This document shows positions 9,822-13,849 of a stretch of DNA of 13,849 bases, piece after piece. The stretch's first letter is position 1. Every line of letters starts with the position of its first letter. The DNA is taken from the NCBI GenBank assembly GCA_022579005.1, contig MU401962.1, positions 1 through 13,849 on the forward strand, written 5' to 3'. Both the position numbers and the translations under genes were made by a program. Under the pieces are notes generated by a model. It was given only the letters and a program-made list of their open reading frames with translations, was not told the DNA's origin and did no database searches. The DNA is from Poronia punctata. Lineage: Eukaryota; Ascomycota; Sordariomycetes; Xylariales; Xylariaceae.

Positions 9822-12089
9822 AAATAATTATTTATGCAGCTATATAATAAAAGTAAAATTAAGTAAATTATATGTTTAAAATCTCTTTATTTATTATTAT
9901 TTAATAATATTAATTTTATTAGTATAATATTAGCACTTAGTATATATAATAAAAATAAGTTAAGCTATTAAAAGCTAAAAACGTATAACTTTTTTTTACT
10001 TTTAAATAATATATCTTTTTAAGCATTTTTTAAAAACTTAAAAGATAAAAAGCCTTTATTATAAAAGGCGCAAAGCGCTAAAAGCTTTAGCTTAATTTTA
10101 AAACTAAACTTTAAGCTAATAGTAAAAGCGCTTATAATATATACTTGCTACTTTGCTGCTTAGCAAAAAAAAAGCAAAACCTTAATTATAAGTATAAAAA
10201 AAAAGCTAAAGCAAATTTATATAAGATATATTAATAGTACTAACTATAATATATTTATAAAAATATATAACTTAACTTTATAAACAAAGTTAAATATTAA
10301 GCAAGTTAAAAAAAGTTAAATAACTAAATATTTTAGCTTAAAAGTAATATTAAAAACCTAAAAAGCAAAACTAAGCTTAAAAACCTTTAACTTAAAAAGT
10401 ATAGTAACGTTATATAATAAAAATAAAAAAACTATATTAAAAAAGGCTAAATAAGCTAAAAAAGATAATTTTTAAAAAAGCTAACTATATATTAACTAAG
10501 TATAAGTTAATTAATAAATATGTTAATAAAGTTATTATAAATTTAAAAAACGTTAAGATAGCACTTATTATATTAGCAGTTTAAATAAAAATAATAACGC
10601 TTTATATACTAGTATAAGTAAAAAACTATTAAAATTAAGCAGTGCTACTTAAAATGTTTAAAATTAAAATATTGCTTATAACTTTATAACTATAAACTAT
10701 TAACAAAGTATAACTAATAGTAGCATACTTAACTTTATAACGCTATAATACTTAAAAATATTAAAAAGCGTTATTAATAATTTGCGTTTTTTAAATAAAT
10801 TTTAAACTTTTATAAGTTTAATAAAATATAAAGTATAGCTAGTGCTTAGAAAAAAAACATTTAAGCTATATTTTTAAATATATTTTTTTAAAAAATACTA
10901 AATACTTTAGCAGTTATAAAGTAAAAAATAAAGTAGTTTTTTTAAATAAATACTAGCTAAGCAAAGCTAATAAAAACATATTAAATAAGCTATAAAGCAT
11001 TTAAAATAAACTATAATAAGCGCTAGCTTCTTATAATTTATAGGCTAGCTGCGTATTAAGGAAAATAAATAAAGATTTTTAAGCAGCAGTTTATTTTTTA
11101 TAAAGTATTTAAAAAGCTATATAAGCAAACTTATTAAAAGCTATAATATAAGTTTTTAAGCAGCATAATGTACTATATAGCTTATTTATAGCGTTTATAT
11201 TTATATAAGCAGCTACTAGCAAGTTAGTAAGCTAGTATATAAACTGTTTAAAAACTTTTTTTATAAGCTATTTATAGTTAATATATAAACTTTATAAACT
11301 TATAAAGTAATATTTAAAAAGCTATAAGTTAAAATACTAAAACTCTAAGTATATATAAAAGTAAAAGCTTAAAGCTTAAGTAATAAATAGGTTATTAAAA
11401 TAGCAATTTAATATACTAAAATAGTAGCATGTATAAAAGGTAAATATAATAGTAATATTGCCGGTGCTAGCGTATATAGCAGCAATACTAAACTATTTAG
11501 CCTTATAAAAGCTGTTATCTTTAACTTAAAATATAATAAACAAGCTATTTATTATATTAAAAAAAACTAAAAAAGGTAGCTTTATAAGCTAAACTTACTA
11601 GGACTATAATTAGCAGTAAAAGTAAATAAACAAATACCTTTTAAATAGTAGCTAGAAAAATTTTAATAATAATAGCTAATACTTATAAAAAAGTAACTTT
11701 AAGTATAATAACTATACTAATAACTGTGTTACTAACTAATAAGTATAATAAAATAAACTATTTCTAGTATATATATAAAATAGTTAGCTTATATAAAGCT
11801 TATAGTATACTAGCAAGCTAATGCTAAAAAAACTAAAAATAGCTAAAAGCTATAAGCAAGATTATAAAATAAACAAGGTAGTAAAAAAATTAAAAATAGC
11901 TTTATTAAGCTAGTTAAAGTAACTAGTTTAAAAAAAATAGTTATAAATTTATTAACTTTTAAAAAATATAGTAATAAACTTATTAAGTACTATAAACAAC
12001 TGCTATAATAAAGCCTAAAGTTAAAGTACTTAGCTTTACCTAATTTATATATATAAGTACTTTTTATACTTTTTAAAATGTATAAAACT
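9822..12089 (+). mobile_element. AT-saturated A-rich relic element between the direct repeats
   Basis: About 2.3 kb bracketed by the two 101-bp copies. Most of it, from about 9990 to 12010, is A-rich on +, and all frames are broken. A milder patch at about 11450-11530 keeps CCGG, GCTAGC and TTATC words and gives the best readable protein remnant. No polypurine tract precedes copy B, no poly(A) tail ends the segment, and no primer-binding site follows copy A. Whether the segment is a short LTR-type element, a LINE fragment or a composite is therefore unresolved. Confidence 0.45.
10923..12007 (+). pseudogene. Dead reading frame, weakly like the end of a LINE RT/RNase H protein
   Basis: One frame (codons starting at 11412, 11457, 11601 and so on) can be followed for about 360 codons if the many TAA/TAG stops are passed over. 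From 11457 it reads IAGASVYSSNTKLFSL without a stop for over 30 codons. Three spots recall a Tad/LINE-type RNase H domain in the right order. YTK at 11412 stands where YTD would be. GL-stop-LA at 11601-11615 recalls the G[IL]xLA that follows the AEL box. QANAKKTK at 11814 recalls ExADxxAK. Spacing is roughly right (about 60 and 70 codons). Against this, the catalytic Glu position reads Asn, which RIP does not explain, and no reverse transcriptase YADD-type motif was found upstream. The family call is tentative; that the frame is dead is certain. Confidence 0.3.
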
Positions 12090-12190
12090 TGTAGAAAATA
12101 TACAATTATCCTAGACTTCCCTTTATAGCACTCTGACTGCCGTAGCCCCTACGCGTAGCCAGGTTGCCACTAGGGAACAGGAGAAAGCAC
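12090..12190 (+). repeat. 101-bp direct repeat, unmutated copy B
   Basis: Starts TGTAGAAAATATAC and has normal base composition, with CC, GG and CG all present. It is the reference for the mutated copy A at 9721-9821. Sequence immediately to its left is AT-saturated and sequence to its right is the minisatellite, so the mutation boundary falls within a few bases of its left end. No gene or promoter is apparent. Confidence 0.85.
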
Positions 12191-13014
12191 ACCTTTTCGC
12201 CATGACCTTTCTAGTCACCCCCCTTAGCCATGGCTTTGGATTTCAACCCCCTGCCCCATGGCCATGGCTTCAGATTTGAACTCCTTAACCCCTGACTTTA
12301 GGAATTACCTGACCTGGCCCCCTTATTTACCCCCCTTGGCCATGGCTTTACATTTTACCTCCTATGGCCATAGCTTCTGATTTCACCTCCCATTGGCCAT
12401 GACCTTTCTAGTTACATCCCTTGGCCATGACCATTCTAGTCACCCCCCTTAACCATGGCTTTAGATTCCAACCCCCTTTGGTCATGGCTTTGGAAATAAC
12501 CTGACCAGACCCCCTTAGCCCTTGGTTATAGCTTTGTAAACCACCTAACCTTACCCCCCTTGGCCATGACCTTTCCAGTCACCTCCATGGCCATGACCTT
12601 CCCAACTACCTCCCATGGTCATGGCCTTTGATTTCAACATCCTTGGCCATGGCTTTGGAAATGACCTGACCTGACCTCCCTTAGCCATGGCTTTGGATTT
12701 CAACCCCCTAGCCCTTGGCTTCAAAAATCACCTGATCTGACCTCCCATGGCCATGAGCCTTCTAGTCACCCCTTAGCTCTTGGCTTTGGAATCCACCCCC
12801 TTGGCTATGGCTCTGAAAATCACCTGACCTGACGTCCCATGGCTTTGGATTTCACCCCCCTTGGCCATGACCCTTCCAGTCACCCCCCATGGCCTTGGCT
12901 TCAGAAATCACCTTGGTTGACCCCATTACCTCCTGGCTTTGGAATTCACCCCCCTTGCTCATGGCTTTCAAAATGACCTCTCATGGTCATGACTTTTACA
13001 GTCACCTCCCATGG
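12191..13014 (+). repeat. Minisatellite, first orientation (CCATGG-core array)
   Basis: About 820 bp of degenerate tandem units, mostly 27-30 bp, C-rich on +. Three unit flavours alternate irregularly: one with CCATGACCTTTCYAGTCACC, one with CCATGGCTTTGGATTTCAAC, and one with a GGCTTTGGAAATSACCTGAC core. CC[AT]TGGCCATGG words recur throughout. There is no trace of C-to-T saturation. Degeneracy is far higher than in the second half. The repeat unit is not a multiple of three and stops occur in all frames, so it is not a repeat-protein gene. Confidence 0.85.
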
Positions 13015-13021
13015 CCGTGGG
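13008..13021. repeat. Head-to-head junction of the minisatellite
   Basis: CCCATGGCCGTGGG is a 14-bp palindrome with one imperfect pair. To its left the units read C-rich (...GGAATTCACC...GGCTTT); to its right the same units appear reverse-complemented (AGGTGAATTCGAAAGG). It is the centre of an inverted arrangement, most simply explained by an inversion or a foldback duplication inside the array. Confidence 0.65.
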
Positions 13022-13350
13022 TAATGTAGGTCATTTCGAAAGGTAATGGTCATGGTAGGTGAATTCGAAAAGTCATGGCCATGGCTAATGTAGGTCATTC
13101 GAAAGGCTATGGCTCTGCCAGGTGAATCCCAGAGGTAATGGCCCTGGCAGATGAATCCCAAAGGTAGTGGCCATGGCAGGTGAATTCGAAAGGTCATGGC
13201 CATGGCAGGTCATTCGAAGGGCTATGGCTCTGGCAGGTCAATTCCAAAGGTCATGGCCATGGCAGGTGAATTCGAAAGGTAATGATAATGGCTAATGTAG
13301 GTCATTCGAAAGGCTATGGCTCTGCCAGGTCAATTCCAAAGGTCATGGAC
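13015..13350 (-). repeat. Minisatellite, opposite orientation, 29-bp unit
   Basis: Eleven units begin with AGRT at 13028, 13057, 13092, 13120, 13149, 13178, 13207, 13235, 13264, 13299 and 13327. Spacing is 28 or 29 bp except for two 35-bp units that carry an extra TAATGT-type hexamer. Consensus features are GAATTCGAAAGG followed by TCATGGCCATGGC. A three-unit order recurs: GAATTCGAAA, then CATTCGAA with CTATGGCTCTG, then CAATTCCAAAG (13178/13207/13235 and 13264/13299/13327). Embedded palindromes include GAATTC, TTCGAA and GGCCATGGC. An open frame on the minus strand here is only a translation of the repeat. Confidence 0.9.
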
Positions 13351-13500
13351 CTTACCTCTTAGCTGACTGACCTTGTGGCTATGTTGTGACTAATGCCCAA
13401 GTTTACGAGGGATAATTGTTCCTGTTTTTAATTGCTATCCTGTTTCTATAAGAGAAATCTGTTTAAAAGAGGCTAGCCGATTTCCTTTTTTAAACGAAAA
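13351..13500. other. Mixed-composition unique-looking DNA
   Basis: About 150 bp of ordinary composition leave the minisatellite and grade into AT-rich DNA after about 13480. No long frame is present. GGATAATTGT at 13410 also occurs, reverse-complemented, in the 101-bp repeat (12103-12112), and GGCTATG lies upstream in the corresponding order. This could be a diverged inverted copy, but the match is short. Confidence 0.35.
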
Positions 13501-13693
13501 TCTGCTATTATTAAAACATTCTATATTTTATAAAAAGGTTTTCTTAGCATTAGGCACTAGCAAGAACTACCTAGCTATACTACTTAAAATTAGCTACAAT
13601 ATAGTGTTAGAACTAGCAAAATGGCTAAATTGTATATATTAATTAATGTACGCGTAAGGAAGTAAAACTTCTTTTTTTTATAAAATCTGCACA
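13501..13693. other. AT-rich DNA, nothing recognised
   Basis: Moderately AT-rich, less saturated than the large blocks. ACTAGCAA occurs twice (13556-13563 and 13612-13619), and TGTTAGAAC begins at 13605. An 8-bp stem-loop at 13656-13674 is followed by a T run. None of this is enough to call a gene, RNA or element end. Confidence 0.35.
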
Positions 13694-13827
13694 TATTAAA
13701 TAAGTAAAAAAAAATCTTTTATAAAAGGACTTTTTTCTTTATAGTAGTTTTTACTATAGCTATATAACTTTTATTATATAGGTATTATATTAATTTTTAT
13801 TATTTTATAACTTATTAAATTTAATAT
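13694..13827. repeat. Dispersed repeat, copy 2
   Basis: Same-orientation partner of 8780-8909. It has AAGT, AATC and GGTA where copy 1 has AGGT, AACC and GGCA, so at several sites this copy is the more T/A-shifted one, though small indels separate them too. The sequence after it (13828-13849) does not obviously continue into the foldback that follows copy 1. The element probably runs off the window. Confidence 0.5.
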
Positions 13828-13849
13828 ATTTTTTTAAAATAAGCTAATA

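Noticed and set aside
12946..13203. 85-codon open frame on the minus strand
   Set aside because: It is a translation through the 29-bp minisatellite and across its inversion junction. The unit length is not a multiple of three and the reading does not stay in a conserved phase, so it is a shadow of the repeat.
12191..13350. Array as a CRISPR locus
   Set aside because: Units are contiguous and degenerate with no unique spacers, the array changes orientation in the middle, and the surroundings are RIP-mutated fungal-type DNA without cas genes.
13656..13679. Short stem-loop followed by T8
   Set aside because: An eight-pair stem with one wobble and a 3-nt loop is expected by chance in DNA this biased, and there is no gene upstream.
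1..13849. Mitochondrial or AT-rich protist (for example Plasmodium-like) origin
   Set aside because: No organellar genes, tRNAs or long frames are present, and the paired copies show directional C-to-T change. A mutated fungal nuclear repeat block explains the sequence better.

Overview
The window looks like a gene-free, AT-rich heterochromatic block from a filamentous ascomycete (Pezizomycotina) genome. By eye, most of it is about 80-85% A+T, with stop codons in every frame and no intact gene. The mutational cause can be read directly. A 101-bp sequence occurs twice (9721-9821 and 12090-12190), and the two copies align without gaps. They differ at 25 positions, and at every one the left copy has T for C or A for G. 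One-way C-to-T change on both strands of repeated DNA is the signature of repeat-induced point mutation (RIP) or a very similar cytosine-directed process. I cannot name the species from this sequence.

Layout: 1-2727 is AT-saturated and T-rich on the + strand, probably a dead repeat whose sense strand is minus. 2728-3098 is a milder linker with a nested foldback (2871-2966) and a small GC island with two hairpins (3051-3098). 3099-8779 is again AT-saturated, and from about 4390 to 8170 it is A-rich on +, suggesting a dead element with + sense. 8780-8909 is a repeat with a second copy at 13694-13827. 8909-9703 is a large foldback with arms of about 280 bp. Its left arm carries an extra segment of about 208 bp, and its right end has two GC-rich hairpins. 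The two 101-bp copies bracket 9822-12089, another A-rich dead element, in which one frame between about 10923 and 12007 faintly resembles the end of a LINE-type reverse transcriptase/RNase H protein.

12191-13350 is completely different: a GC-balanced minisatellite built on short units with CCATGG/GGCCATGG cores. It runs in one orientation to about 13014 and in the opposite orientation from there to 13350, so the array is head-to-head and can fold on itself. It shows no RIP. 13351-13500 is ordinary mixed sequence, after which AT-rich relic DNA resumes.

No genes act together here. The window is a nest of decayed repeats plus a spared minisatellite, as expected for pericentromeric, subtelomeric or other AT-isochore DNA. 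The most informative features are the RIP-paired copies, the spared inverted minisatellite and the foldback. I found no sign of a new enzymatic, defence or RNA system.
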